Of a stretch of DNA of 64,000 nucleotides, positions 55,021 through 63,069 are shown piece after piece (within the stretch, counting starts at the first letter, position 1; each line of letters starts with the position of its first letter). The position numbers were made by a program, and so were the translations under genes. Origin of the DNA: a virus; IMG/VR virus record IMGVR_UViG_3300042292_000421, positions 19,187 through 83,186 of that record. One strand, 5' to 3'. A model generated the notes under the pieces. The model saw only the letters and a list, made by a program, of their open reading frames with translations, was not told the origin of the DNA and made no database searches.

Positions 55021-56102
55021 CGTCTTAACACTCCGGTAGTTTGTGTAATACTTATTGTATTACCGCCACTGCTGTCGCCTATCATTGTAGATGCAGTAGT
55101 ATCATTTTGAATAATAGATATAGCAGTATTAGAAGTATACCCTTGTGTTTTAATTTCAGCATAGTGTTCATCTGGGGTTATACGATATGCAGTACCTTTA
55201 CCTTTTTGTGTACCGTCTGCATTAGGTTGTTCCCACATTACACATACATGCGATGTCGGGTCGCAAGGTGCAATAGATTGTATAGTTTCTGCAATCTGTT
55301 CTATTCTAGCAGCAATAGTTTCTTGAGTTTTAGCTACTTGATTTGCTAATCGTCTAGTTGCTTCTTTTTCTAAATCTTCTTGTTCTTCATCTTTCTTTGT
55401 TCTAGCTGCTTGTTTAATTGCGTTAACAATTTCTTTTGGCGCAGAAATGATTAAGTTATTATTGATTTTAGATTCTACCAAACTAATAACTTCCGGAGCA
55501 GTTGGCATTGCAGTTCTACTACTAACATAAGTTGCATGAAACGCTTGATCTAAAGTAACTTCCCCTGCATCATTTGTAACTACAATTTTACCTACTTTAC
55601 AAATATTCTCTTGTAGTTCATATTGCTTAACATCTTTCTCATCTTTGCAACTTGGAAGTAGTACAATAAGAGATTGGCCAGTTTCATCTACTGTCATAGT
55701 AAAGTCAGTACCTCGTACTGCAATTGTAGCAGTGGGAGTTTGAATACCTACTTGCTGTGGATTAGCTTTTGCTATTTGCCCACTTGCATATCTAACAGTA
55801 CCTAATCCAACTTTTAATGCAAGTTTACCTGCATCTGATTGTTTTGGATCGTATACAAAGTCATCTATTACTAATCTACTATTCTCTGTAATTTTAACTT
55901 TTGTTTCATCTTTAAATAGAATGTTACTAACACACCCGCCGGTAATGTACGCATCCATACTTTCTATAGATGCGCCTTTATCACCTGCAAGTTTTTCTTT
56001 GTTACGTTCAATGCTGCATGCAGTGCCTTTAGCGTCTGAAACTGCACCAATTCCTGCATAAGCATTATTAACAACTAATAATAAAAAAACTAAGAACCAC
56101 AT
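55017..56102 (-). CDS. Secreted FecR-domain protein with curlin-like C-terminus
   Basis: A 361-residue protein with a signal peptide (MWFLVFLLLVVNNAYA). Residues ~40-170 form a FecR domain (ITGGCVSNILFKDETKVKI, RYASGQIAKANPQQVGIQTP, ATIAVRGTDFTM), usually a periplasmic ligand- or matrix-binding fold. A helical coil follows (~230-285). The last ~45 residues contain curlin-like spacing (NTAISIIQNDTTAS, NTISITQTTG). FecR domains are often found with CHASE2 cyclases; one is encoded 4 kb away. Role inferred: link between fibre and sensor. Confidence 0.75.
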   Translation of the reverse strand: MWFLVFLLLVVNNAYAGIGAVSDAKGTACSIERNKEKLAGDKGASIESMDAYITGGCVSNILFKDETKVKITENSRLVIDDFVYDPKQSDAGKLALKVGLGTVRYASGQIAKANPQQVGIQTPTATIAVRGTDFTMTVDETGQSLIVLLPSCKDEKDVKQYELQENICKVGKIVVTNDAGEVTLDQAFHATYVSSRTAMPTAPEVISLVESKINNNLIISAPKEIVNAIKQAARTKKDEEQEDLEKEATRRLANQVAKTQETIAARIEQIAETIQSIAPCDPTSHVCVMWEQPNADGTQKGKGTAYRITPDEHYAEIKTQGYTSNTAISIIQNDTTASTMIGDSSGGNTISITQTTGVLRR

Positions 56103-56103
56103 A

Positions 56104-56871
56104 TTACCTCGAAACGGCTGTATTTGAATTTACAATACTGCTTGAATTAGTTGACCTTACAGTAATTGTATTATGATCTCCAATTGTACTAATATCTATC
56201 ATAGAATCGTTAGTACCTTGCTGCTGTGTTACAACAGAGTTGTAACTCCCAGTAAAATCTTGTACTAGATGATGCCCGATACCGCCATCGTCTTGTTCGT
56301 TAATGAAACTGTTAAACCCGCCACTTACTGTTGTATCTACTACACCGTTAGTGCTATTTAATCGTGTTGTAACTTCATTGTTACTGCCATTAATATCAAT
56401 TGTACTATGTATGCTACCTTTAGTTAAACTTTGTATAACATAGTTTAAATCACCAGTAATTGTTTCAGTAACAACATTAGCAATTACTGGAGTACCAAGT
56501 CCAATGTTAAGTAACGTTTGATTTTGATTACCTTTAATGATACTAGAATATATATTATTTGCTCCGCTAATATTATATTGTGCCCAGTTAGTATCTCCAG
56601 TATGCGACAATGTTACTTGGTTAGAATTACCCGTAATAGTCGCATAATTTGATGAGCTTGCAGCAGCTGGTACAAAAGCTGTAATAGTGTTACTGGAACT
56701 ATATAACAAAGGATTGTTAAGAGTTGTACCACCAACGTTATTAGCTCCGCCAATCTGATCAATAACGATTGTATTTGCATTTCCGACTTGTTCGATGTAG
56801 ACATTGTTTACTCCTGTACTTGCTGCAAACACTGGACTACTTATTAGTAGTAGTATTAGAAGTTGTTTCAT
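56104..56871 (-). CDS. Curlin (CsgA/CsgB-like) repeat protein
   Basis: A 255-residue secreted protein with signal peptide MKQLLILLLISSPVFA. It contains many curlin repeats with the core N-x-x-x-I-x-Q-x-G-x-x-N, the best being NNVYIEQVGNANTIVIDQIG. More degenerate copies (NYATITGNSNQVTLSHTGD) fill the rest. Curlin repeats stack into amyloid fibres. It is longer than E. coli CsgA (151) and the repeats are less regular. Its start overlaps the end of the CsgG gene by 35 bases. Confidence 0.85.
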   Translation of the reverse strand: MKQLLILLLISSPVFAASTGVNNVYIEQVGNANTIVIDQIGGANNVGGTTLNNPLLYSSSNTITAFVPAAASSSNYATITGNSNQVTLSHTGDTNWAQYNISGANNIYSSIIKGNQNQTLLNIGLGTPVIANVVTETITGDLNYVIQSLTKGSIHSTIDINGSNNEVTTRLNSTNGVVDTTVSGGFNSFINEQDDGGIGHHLVQDFTGSYNSVVTQQQGTNDSMIDISTIGDHNTITVRSTNSSSIVNSNTAVSR

Positions 56872-57691
56872 TTGTTAGCTCCTTAGGTGCTTCTTTAAAA
56901 GCCCAATGGCCTCTTTTTGCACCTTCTTTTATAGTTTCGATCACCGCAGCTTGAATTGCTTTGTTAGTTGCTTTGTTTATGCTTTCGTTAATACTTCCGC
57001 CAATTTCAGTTTCTAATGCTTTAGTATCTGATGAGAACATTTTTAGTACACCAACTTTATCCATATAACTTAGTACAGTTTTAGTTACTACAACTGATGT
57101 TAGAATTTCACCAGATGTTACTGACACTATACGCACGCTCACTGTTACTGTATCGCTTTGATATTGTGTTTCGCCACCTATGCCAAATATCCTTACACCT
57201 GCTCCGCCTGTAATTGTATTTGAATCGTAGCCAACTACTGCGCCTTCTGCAATAATTCCGGCAAACGTCATAGCAGGTAAATTAGTTGCATCTTTGCCTT
57301 GAAACTGTTCGCGTGTTTGGCGAATCATTTGACGCTCTTTAACTAGGTTGTCTAAGCCAACTCGCTCTAGTACTACAAACCAACGACTATCGCCGACTTC
57401 TTTTAATGACTTGATTAAATAGTTTTCAGCACCTTGTGTAATTGCAGAACTTAAACTAGCAATGTTTGGCACTGATTTGCGTTGTCCAGTTTTATCCGTA
57501 AAACCGTACACTGCAATTGGAATAGGGCCACTTTGTGGCGGAGCTAAGTAATTTTCTTCTTTTTTCAAATAAGGAGTGTTGTCAACGATTGGATCGTCAA
57601 ACTGTTCACCTGTTATAAGTTTTTCAATTGAACTACTTGCTGCACATCCTTGTAGTAACATGATTCCTAATATTATGAGTAATTTTTTCAT
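56837..57691 (-). CDS. csgG: Curli secretion pore CsgG
   Basis: A 284-residue lipoprotein of the CsgG/HfaB family. LLQGC lipobox at residue ~16, then IPIAVYGFTDKTGQRK, RWFVVLERVGLDNLVKERQ, GAVVGYDSNTITGGAGVRIFG and TVTVSVRIVSVTSGEIL, the beta-barrel strand-forming region. CsgG forms a nonameric pore in the outer membrane that secretes curli subunits. Length close to E. coli CsgG (277). It has the ribosome site GAGATAAACA and follows csgF. Confidence 0.92.
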   Translation of the reverse strand: MKKLLIILGIMLLQGCAASSSIEKLITGEQFDDPIVDNTPYLKKEENYLAPPQSGPIPIAVYGFTDKTGQRKSVPNIASLSSAITQGAENYLIKSLKEVGDSRWFVVLERVGLDNLVKERQMIRQTREQFQGKDATNLPAMTFAGIIAEGAVVGYDSNTITGGAGVRIFGIGGETQYQSDTVTVSVRIVSVTSGEILTSVVVTKTVLSYMDKVGVLKMFSSDTKALETEIGGSINESINKATNKAIQAAVIETIKEGAKRGHWAFKEAPKELTNETTSNTTTNK

Positions 57692-57699
57692 TGTTTATC

Positions 57700-58176
57700 T
57701 CAAAAATAGAATGCGCCAGCTGGCACCTTCATTGTTGTTGTTTGACTTGGATTACTATTACTTGTAATATTGATAATAATTAGGCCATTGTCTGTACCTG
57801 CTCCTAATCCCCAAGTAACCGTGTTTCCGCCTAAGTCTGGAATATTTCCACAAGTTGCACCTGGGGTAGTACATGTAGACCCTTCGGCAAACATGCTATC
57901 AGTAAGTTGTTTTGCTAGTTGTGAATAGATCCTTGATTCTAAGTTTGCTAAGAATTTAGCCGCCGGCGTATTGGCTGCTGCTGATGCTGCTTTAGCTGCT
58001 AATGAATCTGCAAGTGATTTGTTTTTTTCAACGCCTTGCTGTTCTAACTGTTGGATAGTTAGAATGTGATTGCTATACCCAATTCCGCTAAATGCTGGAC
58101 TATTAAATGAGTGTTGGAGTTCAGCAGAAAATGCTGATGATGATACTAGTAGTAATAATACTAAGATTTTGTTCAC
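57700..58176 (-). CDS. csgF: Curli assembly factor CsgF
   Basis: A 158-residue secreted protein with signal peptide MNKILVLLLLVSSSAFSAE. The N-terminus of the mature part has LQHSFNSPAFSG, the CsgF segment that inserts into the CsgG channel, followed by a helical neck (ADSLAAKAASAAAN) and a beta-rich head. CsgF forms a second constriction in the CsgG pore and couples secretion to nucleation. First gene of the operon; ribosome site GGAGAGAGAAG. Confidence 0.9.
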   Translation of the reverse strand: MNKILVLLLLVSSSAFSAELQHSFNSPAFSGIGYSNHILTIQQLEQQGVEKNKSLADSLAAKAASAAANTPAAKFLANLESRIYSQLAKQLTDSMFAEGSTCTTPGATCGNIPDLGGNTVTWGLGAGTDNGLIIINITSNSNPSQTTTMKVPAGAFYF

Positions 58177-58248
58177 TTCTCTCTCCTTGATAAAGTTACT
58201 AACGTATTTACCTACAAAAAGAGTAAAAATAAAGCCAGCAGAAATAAT

Positions 58249-58256
58249 GATAAATA
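58249..58256 (+). promoter_or_regulatory. Late-type box GATAAATA
   Basis: GATAAATATAG, then AAGGATACAAA before the ATG at 58280; divergent from the csgF gene. Confidence 0.5.
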
Positions 58257-58279
58257 TAGAATATGATTAAGGATACAAA

Positions 58280-59071
58280 ATGAGAATTTCTGAATTACTT
58301 GAAAATGATAGACAATTAGGACTTCCGTTTCAAGATGAACCTACAGATTTACAACCAAGAGTAAAACAAAAACGTGTTAAAAAAGACTACGGTCAGACAC
58401 CTGAAAGACCAGAATTACGATTTAGTTTAGAAGATCATCCAGAATTAAAAGCTGCAGCTCAAGCTGTTAAAGCTGGAAAGATGTCTAGAGCAGAATATAC
58501 AGCATTAGTAAAAAAATATAAACCAGTAAGACCGTATGATTATGTTCCTACACCTGCAAGTGAAAAAGATATGAATCGCGGGTTAGATGCTGATAAACGT
58601 CATAAGATTAATTCACATATTGCAGACGGTGATGTAGTGCAATTACGATTAGACATCCCTGCGTATAATCATAAAAATGTTTGGGTTCCAACTATTCACA
58701 ATAAGTCCGGAACTCCTATTTCTCATAGAGGAGCAGCAGTCATTAATAATGTAACCATTAAGTTACCGCAAAAAGGTTCAATGAACATTGCAACAGGCGA
58801 AACTACTAAAGTTCCAATTGCTACTCTAAAAGGTTTTTGGGAAGAAGTATCGCCTGAAGATGCAAAGACAGAAGCAATGGCTGCGTTACATGATAAGAAT
58901 TGGGCTCAGGTAGGTATGGATCCTAAACGACATGCATTCTTCTATGATAGAAAAACTGAAAGACCTATTATTGGTGGATCACGTGCTGTACAAGTAGGAC
59001 CGTTAGTGTTAATTAAAGATCCTATCTATGACGATGATGGTGAATATATTTACGAACGAAATAAAAGATAA
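58280..59071 (+). CDS. Putative packaged protein with LPD-type C-terminal domain
   Basis: A 263-residue protein starting MRISELLEND, the same leader type as the genes at 43038-47972. Residues ~20-90 are basic and disordered-looking. The C-terminal ~60 residues (GMDPKRHAFFYDRKTERPI, SRAVQVGPLVLIKDP) match the large-polyvalent-protein-associated domain that occurs in phage and plasmid proteins thought to be injected into hosts. This supports the packaged-protein idea. Late box and ribosome site are both present. Confidence 0.65.
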   Translation: MRISELLENDRQLGLPFQDEPTDLQPRVKQKRVKKDYGQTPERPELRFSLEDHPELKAAAQAVKAGKMSRAEYTALVKKYKPVRPYDYVPTPASEKDMNRGLDADKRHKINSHIADGDVVQLRLDIPAYNHKNVWVPTIHNKSGTPISHRGAAVINNVTIKLPQKGSMNIATGETTKVPIATLKGFWEEVSPEDAKTEAMAALHDKNWAQVGMDPKRHAFFYDRKTERPIIGGSRAVQVGPLVLIKDPIYDDDGEYIYERNKR

Positions 59072-59074
59072 ATA
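59067..59074 (+). promoter_or_regulatory. Late-type box GATAAATA before structured leader
   Basis: GATAAATAAC overlapping the end of the 58280 gene; the following structured leader would start about ten bases downstream. Confidence 0.45.
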
Positions 59075-59082
59075 ACTTTAAC

Positions 59083-59183
59083 AACTTAGGACCGTCACAT
59101 TTATGTGCCTAAGGCGTCAAGGTTGCCCTACCTGACAGTTTGAGATTCGCTACCTCTTACAACTGTGAACAGGGCTTTTTTTT
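59083..59183 (+). promoter_or_regulatory. Structured leader with terminator-like hairpin (riboswitch candidate)
   Basis: First hairpin CTTAGG/CCTAAG with an inner CACAT/ATGTG, then a long stem GCCCT...CAGTT / AACTG...AGGGC followed by eight T. The second is an intrinsic-terminator shape, placed directly before the ribosome site (GGAG) of the ParB-like gene. Leader plus terminator is the layout of an attenuator or riboswitch. I recognise no known aptamer. Confidence 0.5.
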
Positions 59184-59193
59184 GGAGATTGCT

Positions 59194-59544
59194 ATGCGAA
59201 TATTTGAAGTAACTGCCCACATGTCAACTGATCCGGACAACTATGGTACTAGTATTAATAGTTGGAATGCAAAAGAACGACATAAAGTTAAAGAAATTCC
59301 GATGTCACAATTAATAACATTTGAACATCCTAACAAAATGAAAGATCCTACAAGTAAGCAAAATATGATGAAAATTGCAAAAGCATATCATATGGGAGAA
59401 AAGATACCACCTATCATGGTAAAAAAACATGAAGATAAGTATATGGTATTAGATGGGCATCACAGATACTTTGCTGCAAGACTTGCAGGAATAAGAGCTA
59501 TCCCTGCAATTGTTATACCTGATGATAAAATAACTATTGATTAA
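59194..59544 (+). CDS. ParB/Srx-like domain protein with leader-type N-terminus
   Basis: A 116-residue protein starting MRIFEVTAH. The rest has a ParB/sulfiredoxin-like fold: IPPIMVKKHEDKYMVLDGHHRYFAARLAGI holds the conserved D-G-x-H-R motif, which binds nucleotides (CTP in ParB) or supports nuclease activity. The start at 59194 follows GGAGATTGCT. It overlaps the stop of the convergent HNH gene by four bases. May be another packaged protein, though its N-terminus is a poorer match. Confidence 0.65.
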   Translation: MRIFEVTAHMSTDPDNYGTSINSWNAKERHKVKEIPMSQLITFEHPNKMKDPTSKQNMMKIAKAYHMGEKIPPIMVKKHEDKYMVLDGHHRYFAARLAGIRAIPAIVIPDDKITID

Positions 59545-60317
59545 TATTTAATACCTAATGTTTTTCTACCTGGTGTTAAATAGTCTTTTTCAGTAATTGT
59601 TTTATGTGTATGACAACATTTACATAGTGTTTGTAAATTTTCTTTTTTATTATTTCTAGCATTACCGTCTATATGGTCTACATCAAGTTGTGCAATCATA
59701 GTGATAGTAGATGTACATACATAACCTAACCGGTTATCTATATTTTCACAATAAGTTTTTCTATATTTTCTATATGGATGTTTTGAATTTGCGTAATCAA
59801 CATAATTACTATATCCGTTATCTAATGCAAGTTGATGTTTTAATGCATCATTATAACCTTTATAATTACTATACCCGTTATCTAATGCAAGTTGTAAGTT
59901 TAAATGATCTCTATATGCTCTATATGTTTTAAAACCATTTTCTTTTGCATTTTGTAGATTTAAATGATCTGCGTATGCTTTATATGATGAAAACCCATTT
60001 TCTTTTGCATTTTGTAGATTTAACTGAGTTGTGTATGATTTATGTGATGAAAACCCGTTTTCTTTTGCAATACGATCATTGTTTTCTTTTATTGAATTAC
60101 AACCTGCATTTTGAGCACACCGCACTGCATATTTCACACCATTCTTCTGTTCAAGATGTTTATGTTTGCAAGGTGTACACATTGATTGAAAACTATAAGT
60201 TCCGTCTTTTTTCTTTTTACCAATAGTGCGCTCTTTAACATTGCATACTGGGCAAATTGGACGTGGACCGATGTTTAATTTAGCTAATTTATTTACTCTG
60301 ATGTTTAATTTTGTCAT
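59541..60317 (-). CDS. HNH endonuclease with five ~20-residue repeats
   Basis: A 258-residue protein. Zinc pairs CPVCN and CTPCKHKH near the start, then five tandem repeats of ~20 residues with the pattern A-x-E/D-N-G-F/Y-x-x-Y-x-x-Y-x-x-x-L (residues ~80-180), then an HNH site: QLDVDHIDGNARNNKKENLQ and LCKCCHTHKT. The repeats probably read DNA as a helical array. Repeat number is likely to vary between relatives. Homing-type mobile gene. Confidence 0.72.
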   Translation of the reverse strand: MTKLNIRVNKLAKLNIGPRPICPVCNVKERTIGKKKKDGTYSFQSMCTPCKHKHLEQKNGVKYAVRCAQNAGCNSIKENNDRIAKENGFSSHKSYTTQLNLQNAKENGFSSYKAYADHLNLQNAKENGFKTYRAYRDHLNLQLALDNGYSNYKGYNDALKHQLALDNGYSNYVDYANSKHPYRKYRKTYCENIDNRLGYVCTSTITMIAQLDVDHIDGNARNNKKENLQTLCKCCHTHKTITEKDYLTPGRKTLGIKY

Positions 60318-60353
60318 ATTATGTTTTGTGTGATTTAAGGTTAATGTTATAAT

Positions 60354-60863
60354 TTAAGATCGACTTTTGTTTAATCTAGGTAATGTGCCTGTATGTGTTT
60401 TAATAAAATCTAAATACTGTTTTTCTAAATCTTTGTGTATAGTTGCATTAGTAGTGTAAGGGTTACCCCAAATTGTAAAGGGTGATGATAGGTAGTTACA
60501 TTTTTTAGCCCAAAACGAGTAGCTGTTAAGTTTTTTATGCATCGATTCAAACAACTGCTCTCTAATAGATTCATCAGTACCATCTCCGTTAATGTATCGT
60601 CCTATTCGACATTTGCTACCGGACAACGGTTGTTGGTCCCACCAAAATTCAACTTTTTGAATACCTAATGGATTACCAGTTTCCCCAACTTTTATAATTT
60701 CATTATCTTCTACAATAAAGTATACCCATGATCGATGAGTATCATACATAACTTGATAATTTATATTTTCATAATACCAATGATTATGATTATCTAATTT
60801 TAGTGTTATATCGCAAACTTTTTGAAAACCGTCAATTTTATAATTGTTAATGTTTAATGGCAT
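60354..60863 (-). CDS. GIY-YIG-like endonuclease (169 aa)
   Basis: A 169-residue protein with SWVYFIVEDNEIIKVGETGN, a GIY-YIG variant near residue 45, and SKCRIGRYING, then EQLFESMHKKLNS with a likely catalytic Glu. No zinc finger. It has its own TTGACA/TACAAT promoter, unlike the other endonucleases, which use late-type boxes. Could be a homing enzyme or a diverged host-attack nuclease. Confidence 0.55.
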   Translation of the reverse strand: MPLNINNYKIDGFQKVCDITLKLDNHNHWYYENINYQVMYDTHRSWVYFIVEDNEIIKVGETGNPLGIQKVEFWWDQQPLSGSKCRIGRYINGDGTDESIREQLFESMHKKLNSYSFWAKKCNYLSSPFTIWGNPYTTNATIHKDLEKQYLDFIKTHTGTLPRLNKSRS

Positions 60864-60921
60864 AGTATGTTGTAGTAAGTTACGTTTAAGATTATTCTAT
60901 ACATTTATAAAGTATGTGTAT

Positions 60922-60950
60922 ATTGTATAGGTTTTATGTCATCCTGTCAA
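60922..60950 (-). promoter_or_regulatory. Promoter of the GIY-YIG-like gene
   Basis: TTGACA, 17-base spacer, TACAAT, directly after the RimK-like gene stop. Confidence 0.75.
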
Positions 60951-61832
60951 TTACTCTGATAATCTTTTAACAATGTAATTAACTATGTCGCTCGCTATGT
61001 CAGTATTGCAATAATGGTCAAACCCGCTAAATCCTGGATTTGAATTTGCTTCGCAAACTCTAAAACCTCTTTTATCAAATAACAGATCAATACCGGCAAT
61101 TTCTAATCCTAATGCTTTTGCAGTAGCTAGTGATATGTCTTCTATTTCTTTAGATACAGGGAATAACTCGCCAGTGCCACCTATTGTAATATTTGCTCGA
61201 AAATCGTCAGGCGGTGCAGTGCGCTTCATTGCACCTAACACTTTATCACCAACTACAAATACTCGTAAATCTTCACCAGGACGATCATTAATGTATTCTT
61301 GCACTAATAATTTTTTATCATTATCTAAGTTTTTAAGAAATTCAATTAGTTTTTTATATTCGTCTTCAGAATGGCATAAGTACACACCTTCACCAAAACT
61401 ACCAACTAACACTTTAATTACGCAAGGGAATCCTATCTGTGTTGCGATTAAGTTATTAGTAATTGGAAAGTGTACTAGCATTGTAGTAGGAACAGCTATG
61501 TTAGCATGTGACAGTATTTGACTAGTGTGGAATTTGTTTTGTACGATATTAATGCTATTGCTAGAATTAACGCATGGAATACTGTGTAATTCAAAATATC
61601 TAATTACAGCTAATTCGACAGACGTAATACCAGCACCCAATCGTACTAATACTAAATCCGGCATGGGGAAATCTTCCCCATCGTATCTAATTGGTTGATT
61701 TATAACGATATCAAAGTTGTTAAATTGACGGACTGACACTTCAATGCCGTTAGCTATAAAATTAGCCAACAGTTTAGAAGTTTCATAGTCAATAGTAGTT
61801 TGTTTTGTGAGAATTATAACTGAATGTTTCAT
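60951..61832 (-). CDS. RimK-like ATP-grasp ligase
   Basis: A 293-residue ATP-grasp enzyme. KHSVIILTKQTTIDYETSKL is the N-terminal Rossmann-like part; GFPCVIKVLVGSFGEGVYL is the ATP loop, LLVQEYINDRPGEDLRVFVVG the central motif and FRVCEANSNPGFSGF the metal-binding C-terminal motif (E-x-N-x-N-P-G). RimK adds glutamates to ribosomal protein S6; relatives modify other amino-acid tails. The phage enzyme could modify the ribosome or a phage protein. The start lies beside a 30-base palindrome with late boxes, so it may be leaderless. Confidence 0.82.
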   Translation of the reverse strand: MKHSVIILTKQTTIDYETSKLLANFIANGIEVSVRQFNNFDIVINQPIRYDGEDFPMPDLVLVRLGAGITSVELAVIRYFELHSIPCVNSSNSINIVQNKFHTSQILSHANIAVPTTMLVHFPITNNLIATQIGFPCVIKVLVGSFGEGVYLCHSEDEYKKLIEFLKNLDNDKKLLVQEYINDRPGEDLRVFVVGDKVLGAMKRTAPPDDFRANITIGGTGELFPVSKEIEDISLATAKALGLEIAGIDLLFDKRGFRVCEANSNPGFSGFDHYCNTDIASDIVNYIVKRLSE

Positions 61833-61860
61833 AGTGTATTTATCTAGATAAATACACTAT
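61831..61860. promoter_or_regulatory. Palindromic late-type element with two GATAAATA boxes
   Basis: A perfect 30-base palindrome containing GATAAATA on both strands. The minus copy ends about five bases before the RimK-like start (leaderless). The + copy points toward the end of the bilin reductase gene. It could also act as an operator or a small hairpin. Confidence 0.5.
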
Positions 61861-61867
61861 TTTACAT

Positions 61868-62545
61868 TTAAATTTCAGGAAATAAGCATTGATGAATAAA
61901 GATGTTAACTTCTTCTTCGTTTAATCCTAATGCAGCCATAACTTTAGGAGTGTGAGGATTTAACTTTTGATTTTGTGCGTAGTAGTTTTGTTCTTCTACA
62001 GTGCTTTTAACAGTGTTATTTGTGTTTGCAACGCATGATAAGTAGTGTTTACTAGTGCATGTTACTGTATTAATAATTTGTGCTATTTCTTCGCTAGATT
62101 GAACGTTGCTTGCAGCTATCATAGACGGGGAAAAAATACGAACAGCCCAATCAGGTAATGTTCGTAATTTATTCCATTGTAACTCATCAACGTTGGTCGC
62201 AAACCATTTAATCATTGGATGATTAATATCGCCTGCAGGGCTATAATCATGGAAACAACCTGTAATTTTATTACGACCTGCTACTATATCAAATCCAAAT
62301 ATTGGTGCAGGATTATTAGTATGTGGAAATATACAGCAGTGTAACATCCATAATCCACGAGTATCACGCTCGTCAATAATATCTATATGCGCTCTGCGAT
62401 ATAACTTGCTTTCCCATACTCTATGTATCCAACCTTTATGAGAAAATTGATCGTGACTTGATTCAACAACAATTGTTCCAGTTTCGTTAAATTGATCTTC
62501 AAGCATGAGTTGAAGATCAATTAATTGATTCCAAAGTACTGTCAT
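61868..62545 (-). CDS. Ferredoxin-dependent bilin reductase (PcyA/PcyX-like)
   Basis: A 225-residue FDBR. WMLHCCIFPHTNNPAPIFGF and DIVAGRNKITGCFHDYSPAG are hallmarks of the PcyA/PcyX group. H69 and D86 match PcyA H88 and D105; a Glu equivalent to PcyA E76 does not align clearly. PcyA makes phycocyanobilin; marine phage PcyX makes phycoerythrobilin, and the missing Glu would fit the latter. It reduces biliverdin with electrons from reduced ferredoxin. It overlaps the heme-oxygenase gene by four bases. In a non-photosynthetic host the bilin might serve a phytochrome or a heme/iron role. Confidence 0.9.
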   Translation of the reverse strand: MTVLWNQLIDLQLMLEDQFNETGTIVVESSHDQFSHKGWIHRVWESKLYRRAHIDIIDERDTRGLWMLHCCIFPHTNNPAPIFGFDIVAGRNKITGCFHDYSPAGDINHPMIKWFATNVDELQWNKLRTLPDWAVRIFSPSMIAASNVQSSEEIAQIINTVTCTSKHYLSCVANTNNTVKSTVEEQNYYAQNQKLNPHTPKVMAALGLNEEEVNIFIHQCLFPEI

Positions 62546-63069
62546 GCTAACTCTTCAAATAACTGAGTGGCAAATTTAAAACAGACTAATGCCTCGTCTG
62601 CCAATGAATCGTCCAATTTAGCACGAATGGCAGTTTTAAGCGCATCGGCATTATCAAATTTATAACAGGATCCGGATCCTGGAATTCTTTTTGCAATCAT
62701 TTGACCACCGTATAGATCTCCCATGTGTCTAACATACATGTGTGCTAGTAGTTTATCTGGATTGTTAGAAATATTGTTAATATGTTCTTTATATAAAACT
62801 GTAGCAGTTGCAAGTGGTGGCACTTCTTGATCATCTGGCCATAATTCTTTAAAATCTTCAAGCAATTTTGCAGCACGTTGTATACCTGGTAAGTCATTTA
62901 ATAACCCTATTACTAGTGCATGACTTTCTAAAATTTCATATGCAGTATACTGATTATACAAGTAGATTGCATATTCTTCATTAGTAAGGTTACCAGAAAA
63001 GATTTTTTTAACAAACGGTTGTGTTTCAGCTAGTCTATGTGCTTCAGCGGTTAATTCTTTCAAACTCAT
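62542..63069 (-). CDS. ho1: Heme oxygenase
   Basis: A 175-residue heme oxygenase. The proximal heme ligand is H11 (LTAEAHRLAE); the distal helix motif is RHMGDLYGGQMIAKRIPGSG. It opens heme to biliverdin IX-alpha, CO and iron, the substrate of the adjacent bilin reductase. Shorter than host HemO (about 200-240 residues), typical for phage copies. Overlaps by four bases on both sides (clpS and bilin reductase). Confidence 0.93.
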   Translation of the reverse strand: MSLKELTAEAHRLAETQPFVKKIFSGNLTNEEYAIYLYNQYTAYEILESHALVIGLLNDLPGIQRAAKLLEDFKELWPDDQEVPPLATATVLYKEHINNISNNPDKLLAHMYVRHMGDLYGGQMIAKRIPGSGSCYKFDNADALKTAIRAKLDDSLADEALVCFKFATQLFEELA

